Shown piece by piece: positions 54,701 through 64,000 of a DNA stretch of 64,000 nt (positions are counted from its first letter, which is position 1; every line of letters begins with the position of its first letter). The stretch is taken from positions 1 through 64,000 of the forward strand of contig VWYX01000863.1 of NCBI GenBank assembly GCA_013396525.1. The letters are read 5' to 3'. Both the position numbers and the translations under genes were made by a program. The notes under the pieces are model-generated. The model saw only the letters and a program-made list of their open reading frames with translations, searched no databases and was not told the DNA's origin. The stretch is from Chaetorhynchus papuensis (Eukaryota > Chordata > Aves > Passeriformes > Rhipiduridae).

Positions 54701-57700
54701 CCGACAGGATGCGGTGGGCAGCTTTCTTTGGTGTAATTGTGTTATTTTTAGTATAAGTTTTCACTTCCATTTTGGGTATGGAAATGAAACTGTTTGCTTT
54801 AGTCTCTTTCCTGTAATCCTTTTTCAGCAAATGTTTGTCATCGACCGGCGGGACCCGGTCCTGCTCATCGTCCTCATCGAATTCATACTCATCCTTTACC
54901 GGGGTGATGGTTTTGGGGGGCTCCTGGGCCTTGGGCTTGTGCTTCAAACCCTTCTCAAACTCTGAGTCTGTGTTATTGCCATCAACGGAGCTGGAGGGAG
55001 CGAAGGAAGGGGCGTCCTCCTCTTCTGAGGTCTCTGCAGAGAGAGAAGAACAGCGTGTTAGGGACTGCCAAGGGTTTTGGGGAGGGAACATCACTGTTTT
55101 CCTGCACACACCAACCCCTGCAAACAGCCCTGATGCCCTTTGGCCTCACCCAGCCTTTGCAAGTTGGCAGCCAACAGCTCGGAACGCCAGGCTGGGGGAT
55201 CATTTTGGAAGGAAGATCCTCCAGCTCCAACCTGCAAGGGGTGTTCCTCAAAACAACATCCTGGGTGTATCACGAGAACTTTGGAACAGGGTTATGACTG
55301 CACACAGTGTAGGTCAAGGCTCCCCAAAAGACTGGAAACTCTAATTTACACTAATTAAAATCTGCAGAGTGTCCCACAATGGTGGCACTGGTGGAAGAAG
55401 CTCAAGCAGGGACAGCCCGGGAGCAGAACCTGAAACACCAGTGCTGGGACAGCCAAGGGACAGGAACACAGGGTGGACAGCAAACCTCCTCCTCTCCACT
55501 GGAAATGCCCACCTTCCAAAGGTAAGACATCCATTTACCTGCAGCTGGCTTCCAATCCTACATCCCAACTGCACCAGGGAAGTGATCCCAACGTTGGCTT
55601 CCAGGGCAAACAGCCCCCTGAGCTAAAGCTGCTGGTTAGGTTGTCTGAATTTGGGCTACAGCTACGGGCAGCACCTGACAGAGTCTAACTTTACTGTCCT
55701 CTTAAGGTCTCTGTGTTAACAGACAGCTGCAGGCCACGAGTGTCACTGCCAGGGCCACAGGAAGGCCAGTCTCACCTGTGGAGCTCTCTTCGCTGGAGGG
55801 GTACGTGGTCTTCCCCAGGAGCAGGTTCACCATGGTGGGAGAATTCGCTACTTTTAAAGGTGTCTCGCCCTTCCTGTTGCTTTGATGAGGATTCCCTCCA
55901 TAATGCAACAACAATTTCACCACCTGAAAAGAGAAATTGAGGCTTGAAGATGCTCACTATGTTTTGATTCCAGGGGGTTTTTTGCATGGTCTTCATACAT
56001 AACTAAGAGAGCGGTGTCTTCAGGACTAACGTAAGAGAGAAACCACAGCAACATTCCCAGGGAAGTGGTGGAATCACCATCCCTGAAAGTGTTCAAAAAA
56101 CAGTTAGGGTCAGGGTTTAGTGGTGCATTGCCAGCATTAGGTTAATGGCTGGGCTCGATTGTGGAGGTCTATTCCAACCTTAATGATCCTGTGATTCTAA
56201 GAACCAACCTGGGCAGGAAGGAAGGGGGAAGGACAAGGTACAAAATCGTGCTCCTGTCCTAATTCCAGAAGAATGAACCATTCCCTGTGCAGGGGAGCAC
56301 CAAGTAAAATATTCAACAGCTCTGAGACAGGGAAATTCACAGAATCAGGGAACAGTTTGGGCTGGAAGGGACCTTAAAGTCCATCTCGTTCCACACTTTG
56401 CCGTGAGCAGGGACACCTTGCACTAACCCAGGTTGCTCCAACCCCTGTCCAGCCTGGCCTTGAGCACCAATTCCTGCCCATTACATGGAGAATGAAACAA
56501 AAATACCCAGAATCTCTGTGTTTCCACAGTGGGCTGCTTGAAGCACAAGTTCCCAAAAGAGTCATTTAGAGCACAGCAGTGAACTCCAGCACCCCAACCT
56601 TGAAGTGGCCGTTGTTGGCCGCGTCGTGCAGGGGGGTGTCATCGTCCAGCCCCTTGGTGTTGACCTCGGCGCCGGCCGCCAGCAGCTGCTTGGCCACGTC
56701 GTAGTAGCCCCGGTTGCAGGCCTCGTGCAGCGCCGTCCAGCCTGCAAGGACAGCGACACTCAGGACACGGCACCACCTTCACAGCGACACTCAGGACACC
56801 GCACCACCTTCACAGCAACACTCGGACACAGGGGAAGCCTCCTCCAGGCCCATAGGCTGCAGGGTCAGCGTGGCCGGGGCTGTGCTGCTCTGATGGCCAA
56901 GTTGGCCGTGCTTGCCCGGATCCCCAGGGCACAGCAGGAAGGAACCTGCAGCTCTGCCCTGCTACTCCTGCCAGGCAGGCACAGAATCAATCCCACTTTT
57001 CCCTCTGGTCACGCCATGTGCTACAGTCAGAGCATCTGCCAGACCGGACACAGCCCCAGGAAATGGAAAGTTTTATTTGGGAAATAAGGAGAATTGCTGA
57101 TGTCATGTGAAAGGCAGGTCTTAAATCTGTTCCCCTTTATGCCACCGGGTTGGAAGGGATCTTAAAGCTCATCTTGTTTCACCCCCTGGCATGGGCAGGG
57201 ACACCTCCCACTAGCCCAGGGTGCTCCAAGCCCCCTCCAATCTGGTCTTCAATGCTTCCAGTGACAGGGCAGCCATAGCTTCTCTGGGCAACCTGTGCCA
57301 GGGCCTCAGCATCCTCTGAGGGAAGAATTTCTTCCTAATATCCAATCTAACCCTGTCCTGTGTCAACTTAAGGCTATTCTCTCCTGTTCTGCCACTCCAT
57401 GGTCCTGTGAAACGTCCCTCTCTAGCCTTAAGCTCCTTTAGGTTTGGCTTTAGGTTCCAATCCCTCTGTAAGGGAAACCCTCCCCCCCAGACCAGGCCTG
57501 AGCTCTGAGAGAGCCCCCACACAGATTTTCCGTGTGCTCCCCAAACCCAGGAACACCGGCTCGGGCTTGGGGGGAAACCAAACAGCAAGGTCTCTGCAGT
57601 AACGGCAGCTCCAGCTCTCAAACAAATCTCTGAAGAGCACAGAACAAAATATTTTATCGTGTTCAAACAGATTATTTTTAAGCAGAGCCTGTTTTGAAGT

Positions 57701-60283
57701 TTCCCAGGGCGGCTGCTCCGGTGTTTTGCTGATAGCGCCGTGGGAGCACGTTCCATTACCTTCGCTTGGAGCCTTTGGAGGGGGCACCTGTGCCCGGAAT
57801 TAATCACAACTGATACTTCAGTCTGGCACTGGGATTAATCATACGGGCGGAGGAACAGCCGTGTCTATTTATAGCCCCAAAATCGTGCAGAGAGAACAGC
57901 GAAGAGCAAAGCCGAGCTCTGGGACGTGCTGAAGACAGGCTGATCCAGCCCCACCAAATGGCTCCTTCATCACCCCTTCACCATCAGCCCATGGCTGCCT
58001 TCTCCTTGCAGGACTCGGGGTTGCTCCCATCCCATCCCATCCCACCACCCTGAGCAGGAGCCTGGCAGCACTGCTGAGGAGGAGGAAGAGGAGGAGGAGG
58101 AGAAGGAGGTGGTGCTACTCCTGAGCTGAGGGTCAGGATGATCAACAACTCCTCCAGTTTGGGTGCCTGGTGGGAGCCTGACCTTGCCCTTCACATTCCC
58201 TCCCCATCAGCAGCACCCCCACGTTCAGTCCTTAAAAACAACTCCCAAAAATTCACAGGCATCGGCCCCCCAGCTCCAGAGCGATGACTTCACAAACCCA
58301 CTCTCAGTTGTATTTCTGTGCACATAATTCCTTCTGTTTTAAGTAAAAATAGAGCTAAACCAGCCCACCTCCCTTTGCAAATCCCCCTCCAGACTTCCAA
58401 CACGGCACCCCCGTGGAAGGGCAGAAGGAAACGGGCCGGAGTAGCCTGGTCAGTTTTGCTGTGTGGAATCCCAACAGCTCCAGGGATTCTCTGGATCCTG
58501 CCCAGCCCAGCTTCACCACCTCACACAGACTGCACAGCCTGGGAATTCTGCTCCCAAACTCCAACAAGAGAGCTGATGCTTTGGGGGATTTTTTTAATGT
58601 GGCTTTTTGTTGTTGCTGTTTGGTTTTTTGGTGTTTTTTTAAAGGGTTTTTTCCTCTTCAAAGAACAAAATCACAATTTTCGGCAAATCCCCTCTTTCCA
58701 CAGCACGACCCCACGTTAGAAACAAACTACTTTTTCTGGTGGGAGTCATTCTTGGAGGCGGAACACGCAACCAGGTGGGAAAAAGTTGGGATTCCTGGGC
58801 TGTTACCTGCAAAGTCCTTCACATTGACATCTGCACCCTCGATGATGAGCTCCTTGATGCGCCGGGCGTCCCCGCGGATGGCAGCGCGATGCAGCCGAGT
58901 CTCTCCTCGCTCGTTTCTCTTATTTACTTTATCTTTGGTTTTGGAGGCAGAGTTGGGAGTTCCCTTCTGACAAACTGTAGACTGAGAGGGATGCTTTGGT
59001 GTTGTGTCAACTGCGGGGAGGAAGAGAAACAGCGTCACTGCCATTCCAGAGAACTCCCGAGCCCTTAGAGGGAGCTCGTGCACCGCCTTTGGTCTCGGCT
59101 CTCTCCAAAATATTCACCACAAGGCAGCCCAAGCTGTGGAGTGGATGTGAACAGAGCAGCCTGTGTGTGTCCCACGGAGAGGGGAATCGCGGGCTGCCAG
59201 GGCCCACTGGAGAGCTGCAGTCCTGGCAAAGGCTGTGGGCAATCCCGTGATTCGGGAGCAGACAATGCAGCTCCTTACCCTCAAACCTCAATTCCCGAGG
59301 GAAGTGGCCTTTTACCAAGCACATGTGAGGTCTGACGGCCTTGGGAGGAGAATGTGCATTTCCTGGGAGAACGCTGGAATGCTCTCGACACTCTGGCAGC
59401 TTTTTCTCTTTTAGTTTTCCCAAATAACAGCAACATAAGCAGTGAGATTGGTGTTTTTCTGGCTAAAAGCTGCAGTGTTGTGTGTAGGATGTGGATATGA
59501 GCACAAGGATAGCACAGAGCCTCCAAAAACCCGGGGGGGACACGTTTGCAACAGATAAAAACTACTAAAACAACACAAAATCCATGGTAAACACATTCCA
59601 GCTGCTCCACATCTCAAGTTACAGCTGTGGTGGCTACACATCTTATCCCCTTCCACGAGAAGAAACATTAAAAACCTCTACAGAGGATGATATTTTGTCT
59701 TTATTTACAATCCTCCTTTACTGAGATAGCCTGAGAGGCCAGTGGGAGACACAGAGCTGAGCTGAAGGACGATCCCACGGAACCAAAGCTCCAGCTGAGC
59801 AGCCAGGGCGGGCTCAGTGGTGGCCTGGATTGGGCCCGAGGGACACTGGAGAAACGGAGGGCAGCCAGAGCCACGTGTGGATCCCAGTGACACCAGACCT
59901 GGAGTCACCACAGAGCCCTGTGGGAGCGGTGAGACCCCGCAGAGCAGCACCCCAGCCCCCCTGCCCGGTGCCAGGGGTGGCAGCTCAGCCCTGCTGCTGC
60001 ACCTGAACCTCCGGTGACCCCGGGAATTCCGGGCGTTTGGGAGCCTCTCGCGGCAGCTCCCCCCTGCCCGCCCGTCCACCCCTCGGTGCTAACACCCCCT
60101 CCCCAGTCTCACCTGGGCTGTTTGCAGACTCTTCTGCTGTCATCTGCATGAGGAGAGCGACTTGCTGGCGCTCAGAGAGCGGGTACCCTGCCCGGATCCC
60201 CGAGAGGCCCATGCCGAAGAGCAGGCCAGGCTTCCTGGTGGCGGGCTCCTTTTTAATCCTCTTCCGCTCGGGACCCTGCTTCT
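45539..60283 (-). CDS. ANKRD11: ANKRD11, ankyrin-repeat chromatin regulator (lacks first coding exons)
   Basis: Nine exons in transcript order: 60283-60113, 59010-58807, 56741-56599, 55923-55776, 55033-48303, 47492-47394, 47302-47159, 46161-46069, 45724-45539. They give 7,919 bases, about 2,638 residues, against 2,663 for full-length human ANKRD11. Only the N-terminal 75 or so residues should be missing, and they lie right of the window. Order: KRIKKEP nuclear-type basic stretch, four to five ankyrin repeats (from KRNERGETRLHRAA to SPTMVNLLLG), a very long Lys/Glu/Ser-rich middle, a Pro/Glu/Ala-rich part, and a highly conserved C-terminal 300 residues (RITRNRAQMLANQ, HPRKRRFQRS, FVLLPA end). 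The mammalian protein is nuclear, binds p160 coactivators through the ankyrin repeats and HDAC3, and is haploinsufficient in KBG syndrome. Its paralogue ANKRD12 is excluded by synteny and C-terminal wording. No frameshift seen. Confidence 0.96.
46069..46161 (-). CDS. ANKRD11: ANKRD11 exon, GDENKSVRDRFNAR
   Basis: Thirty-one codons in phase 0 after a CTTAG acceptor: GDENKSVRDRFNARQFISW and DVDDKYDRMK. Confidence 0.95.
46833..47000 (-). mobile_element. CR1 LINE 3' fragment, internally deleted
   Basis: Antisense GTCATAGAATGGTTTGGGTT and GGGACCTTAAACCTGGCCTT, joining two blocks normally about 70 bases apart. It lies in an ANKRD11 intron. Confidence 0.83.
47159..47302 (-). CDS. ANKRD11: ANKRD11 exon, EKLIVSCEQEILRV
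   Basis: Forty-eight codons in phase 0: EKLIVSCEQEILRVHCRAA and CTMLLDSEVYNMPLENQ. Confidence 0.95.
47394..47492 (-). CDS. ANKRD11: ANKRD11 exon, IAPPPSLAEPLKELF
   Basis: Thirty-three codons in phase 0: IAPPPSLAEPLKELFKQQE and KLRLQHSIER. The donor is CGG/GTAAGG. Confidence 0.95.
48303..55033 (-). CDS. ANKRD11: ANKRD11 giant exon, 6.7 kb
   Basis: One open exon of 6,731 bases (2,243 codons). It begins ETSEEEDAPSFAPSSSVDG, runs through a Lys/Glu/Ser/Asp-rich low-complexity region (about genomic 54.9-50.9 kb), a Pro/Ser/Glu-rich part, and RITRNRAQMLANQNKQ. It ends LSKLHIPV at a GTG/GTGAGT donor. An equally large exon is known in the human gene. The antisense Leu/Phe-rich open frames here are shadows. 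Confidence 0.97.
55776..55923 (-). CDS. ANKRD11: ANKRD11 exon, ankyrin repeats 3-4 end
   Basis: Reads VVKLLLHYGGNPHQSNRKG and ETPLKVANSPTMVNLLLGK. It ends one base into the Glu codon that continues in the giant exon. Confidence 0.95.
56040..56205 (+). mobile_element. CR1 LINE 3' fragment
   Basis: Sense CR1 of an older type: CCCAGGGAAGTGGTGGAATC, AAAGTGTTCAAAAAACAG and a TCCAACCTTAATGATCCTGT tail. It lies in an ANKRD11 intron. Confidence 0.8.
56338..56480 (-). mobile_element. CR1 LINE short fragment
   Basis: Antisense ACAGAATCAGGGAACAGTTT, then GGGACCTTAAAGTCCATCTC and CCAGCCTGGCCTTGAGCACC. It faces the sense copy 130 bases to the left. Confidence 0.8.
56599..56741 (-). CDS. ANKRD11: ANKRD11 exon, ankyrin repeats 2-3
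   Basis: Reads WTALHEACNRGYYDVAKQL and LDDDTPLHDAANNGHFK, with canonical TPLH/TALH ankyrin motifs. 47 full codons. Confidence 0.95.
57142..57482 (-). mobile_element. CR1 LINE 3' fragment
   Basis: Antisense from GGGTTGGAAGGGATCTTAAA through GAAGAATTTCTTCCTAATAT to the TGTGAAACGTCCCTCTCTAG region. It has lost its terminal octamers. Confidence 0.83.
58078..58112 (+). repeat. (GAG)n microsatellite
   Basis: GAG/GAA triplets run for about 35 bases in an ANKRD11 intron. Confidence 0.85.
58807..59010 (-). CDS. ANKRD11: ANKRD11 exon, first ankyrin repeat
   Basis: Reads DTTPKHPSQSTVCQKGTPN, then KRNERGETRLHRAAIRGDA and RRIKELIIEGADVNVKDFA, the first ankyrin unit. Confidence 0.95.
60113..60283 (-). 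CDS. ANKRD11: ANKRD11 exon, N-terminal basic region
   Basis: Reads EKQGPERKRIKKEPATRKP, GLLFGMGLSGIRAGYPLSE and RQQVALLMQMTAEESANSP. It needs a G from a preceding exon outside the window. Confidence 0.94.
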
Positions 60284-61084
60284 CTGTGGGGCAAGGACAC
60301 AGAGACACAGGCCATGAATGTCACTGCAGCTCAAAGCCACGGTCCTTTCTGAGCACGGGACTGACAGCTCCAAAAAGCCTTTGGTCAGTGAGGGATCCCT
60401 GTGGTGACAGATGGATCCCTGCAGTGGCACCTGGAGCAGCCAGCCGGGCTCACACCGCTGAGGGTGCAGCCAGGACATGCCCCACTCCTACTCCTCCAAC
60501 ATTCTCCTCCACCATCCAAGAGCAGCACAGGAAAAGAGGGAAGGGATCCTTCGAGGGGCCACTGCCAGTGCTGCCCCTCCCCTCCTGCTTCAGGAGCCTC
60601 CATCCCATGCCAAGGTGCTTGGAGGAGCCTACACAGCCTGACACCATCACAGCACGGACTCAGCTGGAGGCACTGAACAGCATCAACAAGGAGAGCTGAA
60701 AGATACAGGCTGACAGCTCGGAAATGTGGCCATCACACCCATCATCATCATCATCAAAGCAAGGAGGCTGCAGCCAAAGAGGTGTGGGGAGCACCAGGCT
60801 GGTCCTCTCCATCTCAAGTGGCTGCTCCCACCTGGCCCAGAGCACCCACCTGCCCTCAGGTCTTCTGCAACCCTCTAAAAAAATCCCAGACAAACAGGAG
60901 GGAGGGGAAGAAGCAGCCCCACAAGTGCCTGGCTTGTTATCCCGAATCCCATCCTGACACTGGGTCTCCTAAATCATCCAGCTGCAAAGGCAGCTCCTGC
61001 TGAGGGACCAAGAGCAACCAACCCCAAAGTTGGGATTTGTCAAATCCTGCTGCAGCATCTCTCAGAGAACCACAGCCACTCCAG

Positions 61085-61262
61085 AGTCACAGAACCATGG
61101 AACGGTTGGGTGGGAAGGGACCTGAAAGCTCATCCTGTCCCACCCCCACGGGCAGGGACCCCTTCCACTATCCCAGGCTGCTTCAAGCCCCATCCAGCCT
61201 GGCCTGGGACACTCCCAGGGATCCAGGGACAGCCACAGCTTCTCTGGGCAACCTGAAGGTGC
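61085..61262 (-). mobile_element. CR1 LINE 3' fragment
   Basis: Antisense GTCACAGAACCATGGAACGG, GGGACCTGAAAGCTCATCCT and CAGCTTCTCTGGGCAACCTG. It lies in an ANKRD11 intron. Confidence 0.83.
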
Positions 61263-61764
61263 CTCAGTGCCTCCACTGTAATAAAGAGTAACAATCCTGC
61301 AGCCTCTCCCCCAGCTCTGCTCAGCCCTGCCATGCTCCATGTGGGTCACGGGCACGCGGCCAGTGGGACGGAGCTGCGGTGCCTCCGCGCAAAGTCCAGC
61401 GGGTCAGGTGGAACCGCCACCAGACGGGGTCACACCCGGCCACCAGACTCTGCACCACAGCCTAGGTCTCCTCCTTCACCCCCCGAGCTGCAGCCGAGGA
61501 AAGGTCTCTGGCAGACGAGGGCAGCAGCGTGTGGGGATGATCCGTTCCTGCTGCTCGCGGCTCCCCAGCCGAGGCACTGCCAGCTCCAGAAACCTTCTCC
61601 GGGCACAGTGCACAGAGCTGCCGAGCTCTGTAGCTCAGGTCCCACCTGGAGCAGGTGATTTCCATTGACCCCTGCTCCTGGGACCCCGCACATTTCAGAA
61701 ATAACGACTGTTCCAGGGAACCTCTCAACCTGAGAGCACGGCCACCCCTCTGCAAAGCCCCCTG

Positions 61765-61935
61765 CTCATTGCCCAGAGCAGCTGTGGCTGCCCCAGCCCT
61801 GGCAGTGTCCAAGGCCAGGTGGGACAGAGCTTGGAGCACCCTGGGATAGTGAAGGTGCCCCTGTTCACGGCAGGAGTGGGATGAGATGAGCCTTAAGGTC
61901 CTTTCCAACCCAAACCATTCCACGATTCTATGAAA
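61765..61935 (+). mobile_element. CR1 LINE 3' fragment
   Basis: Sense CR1: AGCAGCTGTGGCTGCCCCAG, GCTTGGAGCACCCTGGGATA and the full tail CCATTCCACGATTCTATGAA. Confidence 0.85.
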
Positions 61936-62664
61936 TACAAGCCCAGGAAACATGTCTGCATTGAAGGCGAATCCCAGTCTACTCTGAAACCACATTTTGG
62001 TCATCCTGGCAGCTGTAACAGAGCTGGAAGATGAAATCAGATCATAGGACAGTTTTTTAATGGCTTAAAATAAAATTAAACCCAGCGTGCTTACGGGAAG
62101 ACAACTTTGCCGGGGTGGCTCCAGGAGCCACGTCGCTGCGCTGTGTGTCCTGCCAGGAGACACAGGGACACCTGATCCATGTGTGCAGCACCGCCCTGCT
62201 CCTCCTGACACTCTCAGCTGCTGCTCCAAGCTGCTTAAACCCTGCTCAGCCAGGCCTGGCTTCCCCCAGCCTCGGTCACATCCAGCCATGCCCCAAAGCC
62301 AGGCATGAAGACGTTGGAGGGGTCACATCTTGGCTGGTGCCAGCAGGCAGAGTCCCTGAAGTACACGATGCCCAGGGCTGCTCCGCACGTACGGAGCCAC
62401 AATTAGAATGGGAACATTTTCATTAATATCCCTTGGCTGCTGCAGGTTGTCAGCACGAGCCTGGGATTTGCAAAAATTGATTATCAAGTTCAACCGAAAC
62501 CCCCTAAACTCCTATTCATTCTGCAGTTGCAGAAATTTCCTCCTCCACAGAACATTTAACATTACAAAGCATGTGATCAACAAGATAAAAATAAATTGGA
62601 AAGCGACTGCCGCGTTCTCGCTTGCTGAGGGGAGGCAGCCGAGGACTCGGGCTCGTGCTTCCCA

Positions 62665-62840
62665 CTGGGAAGAGTTCAAGGCCAGCTGGATGGGACCTGG
62701 AGCAACCTGATGACCTACCCTTAAGGGTGGGTTGTCACACCTGGTCCAGTGGAAGGGGTCCCCGCCTGTGGCAGGGGGTGGAGAAGAGCTTTAAGTTCCC
62801 TTCCAACCCAAACCATCCCAGGATCCTGTGGTTCTACGGC
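62665..62840 (+). mobile_element. CR1 LINE 3' fragment
   Basis: Sense CR1: AGTTCAAGGCCAGCTGGATG, GGTCCCCGCCTGTGGCAGGG and the tail CCAACCCAAACCATCCCAGG. Confidence 0.8.
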
Positions 62841-64000
62841 TCCCCCAGCGTGGGCAGCGTGGCAGCCCCTGGCTCCCTGCGTGGCACCATCCTCAGGCAA
62901 TGTGGAGGGACCACATAAGCAAGATCCTGAAGTGGGTCTGAAACACGAGCAGGAGGATGGAGATGGAGCTGCTCCCAGCATCCACTTCCCACCCTGAGCC
63001 TCAGCTGGGTGAGAGCCCTGCCTGGCACTGGGCTGGCTCTCCCGGCCCTGGCTGGTCCCAGGCTCACAGAGCTGCACGTGCGTTATTTCAGCCCAGAGGA
63101 TTTCACTCAGAATCAGATTTTCAGCAGATTTAAAGGTGTCCCTGCCCAGAGATCTCCGCTCACCGGCTCCTGCAGGCTGCTCCTGTGCCTCCAATTAACT
63201 GTGCCTCTGCAACTCCTTGCAGCAACATGGAGAGACTGGAGAGAAACTCTCCCAGTGTTACCCACCTCGGCTGACAGAAAAAAAGCTGATTTCACACTAA
63301 AATCCCTTTAGCAAGCACAGACCCCAGCGATACGGGGGTGTGTGCAGGCAGGGAGCCCCCGGTGCCGATCGGCAGCGGCGCTGGATGGACCGCGCACACA
63401 GATCCCAGCGGGAGCAGGACCACGGCAGCCCACGGATGCTCCGTGAGCCCGGGATGAGCCACACCTCCATGCAGCTATTTTTAAAGCAGCTCGTTTGCTG
63501 CTTGCTTCAGCCCTTCTGCAAACCTCCCGAGCACCAGCCCTGGTTTAATTCGGGGATCCTGCTCGGCTCTTCCCTCACGCTGACGCCAGCAGGAACCGCG
63601 TGCGCAGGCTTAAAGGGGAAAGCAGGAGCTGAGCCGGGAACTGCTCCTGCCTTTCATCACACGGAGCCCCAGAGGCTGCAAAGGCAGAGCAGGAGCAGAT
63701 TCCCAGGACAAAGGGGTGTGAGCATTAGCTTGAGGGTGCTTCTCGTGCCCACACGAGACTCCGGGCAGTGCTGCAATGGGGAGCACAAATCCAGGGCTGC
63801 TGGAAGCACCTCGGCAGCTCCACAGGGATCCCAGGGCAGACTGAGAGGGATTCAGTGCTGCTGGGCTGGCTCTGTGTGCTGACACAGGCTGAACCCAGCC
63901 CCAGCTGAAACGCAGAGGGGCAGGGAAGGAAGGAGAGCAGGGCGGTGATGGAAAACCTCCCCTGGGAGGTTTCTCCAGCATGCCGTGGGACGCCAGCAGG

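Larger units (their letters stand above)
56742..58806 (-). other. ANKRD11 intron between ankyrin exons
   Basis: Contains a CR1 fragment and a GAG microsatellite. Apart from a moderately AT-rich stretch at 57.6-57.9 kb I see nothing notable. Confidence 0.7.
60284..64000 (-). other. ANKRD11 5' intronic sequence to window edge
   Basis: The next upstream ANKRD11 exons (start codon side) are not visible here, so this is read as intron. It holds three CR1 fragments and a short CAT run near 60740. Nothing else is recognised. Confidence 0.6.

Noticed and set aside
48390..54965. Plus-strand Leu/Phe/Ser-rich open frames resembling membrane proteins
   Set aside because: They are antisense to the ANKRD11 giant exon; the Lys/Glu codons (AAG, GAA) read as CTT and TTC on the other strand.
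59699..59704. Minus-strand AATAAA in an ANKRD11 intron as an early poly(A) site
   Set aside because: A lone hexamer in AT-rich intron is expected by chance, and no short ANKRD11 reading frame leads to it.

Overview
The window looks like nuclear DNA from a bird. About 25 3'-end fragments of the avian LINE CR1 are scattered over both strands, the gene-rich parts are very GC-rich, and the gene order ACSF3 - CDH15 - SLC22A31 - ANKRD11 is that of human 16q24.3 (syntenic with chicken chromosome 11). All protein genes are intron-containing vertebrate genes. I see no bacterial, phage or CRISPR-like system and no tRNA or rRNA.

Layout. (1) 1-28.8 kb: the 3' part of ACSF3 on the plus strand. Four coding exons (10506-10632, 26294-26428, 26949-27060, 28575-28692) encode the C-terminal domain of a mitochondrial malonyl-CoA/methylmalonyl-CoA synthetase. 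The introns carry most of the CR1 copies, a nine-copy 26-bp minisatellite, a short assembly gap inside a CATCC-type microsatellite, and several AT-rich islands that resemble conserved non-coding elements. (2) 28.8-32.9 kb: intergenic DNA with more AT-rich islands, passing into a very GC-rich region with hexanucleotide repeats just upstream of CDH15. (3) 32.9-38.6 kb: complete CDH15 (M-cadherin) on the plus strand, 14 coding exons, 778 residues. (4) 38.7-41.9 kb: SLC22A31 on the minus strand, nine coding exons, with the N-terminus lost in a 579-base N gap (41939-42517). CDH15 and SLC22A31 converge tail to tail, with poly(A) signals about 70 bases apart. (5) 44.5-64.0 kb: ANKRD11 on the minus strand. 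The nine in-window coding exons include one of 6.7 kb, and the 3' UTR runs to about 44.5 kb. The first coding exons lie beyond the right edge.

The genes are neighbours by conserved synteny, not parts of one pathway: ACSF3 acts in mitochondrial fatty-acid synthesis and malonate clearance, CDH15 in muscle-cell adhesion, SLC22A31 is an orphan transporter, and ANKRD11 is a chromatin co-regulator. Exon borders were set by reading GT/AG sites and checking that reading phase is kept across every junction. Gene names rest on remembered protein families and synteny, not on a database search. Points most worth a second look are the duplicated sequence flanking the 15-base gap, the SLC22A31 gap next to an in-frame repeat, the muscle-type sites and G-rich repeat upstream of CDH15, the shorter avian CDH15 tail, and the AT-rich candidate regulatory islands.
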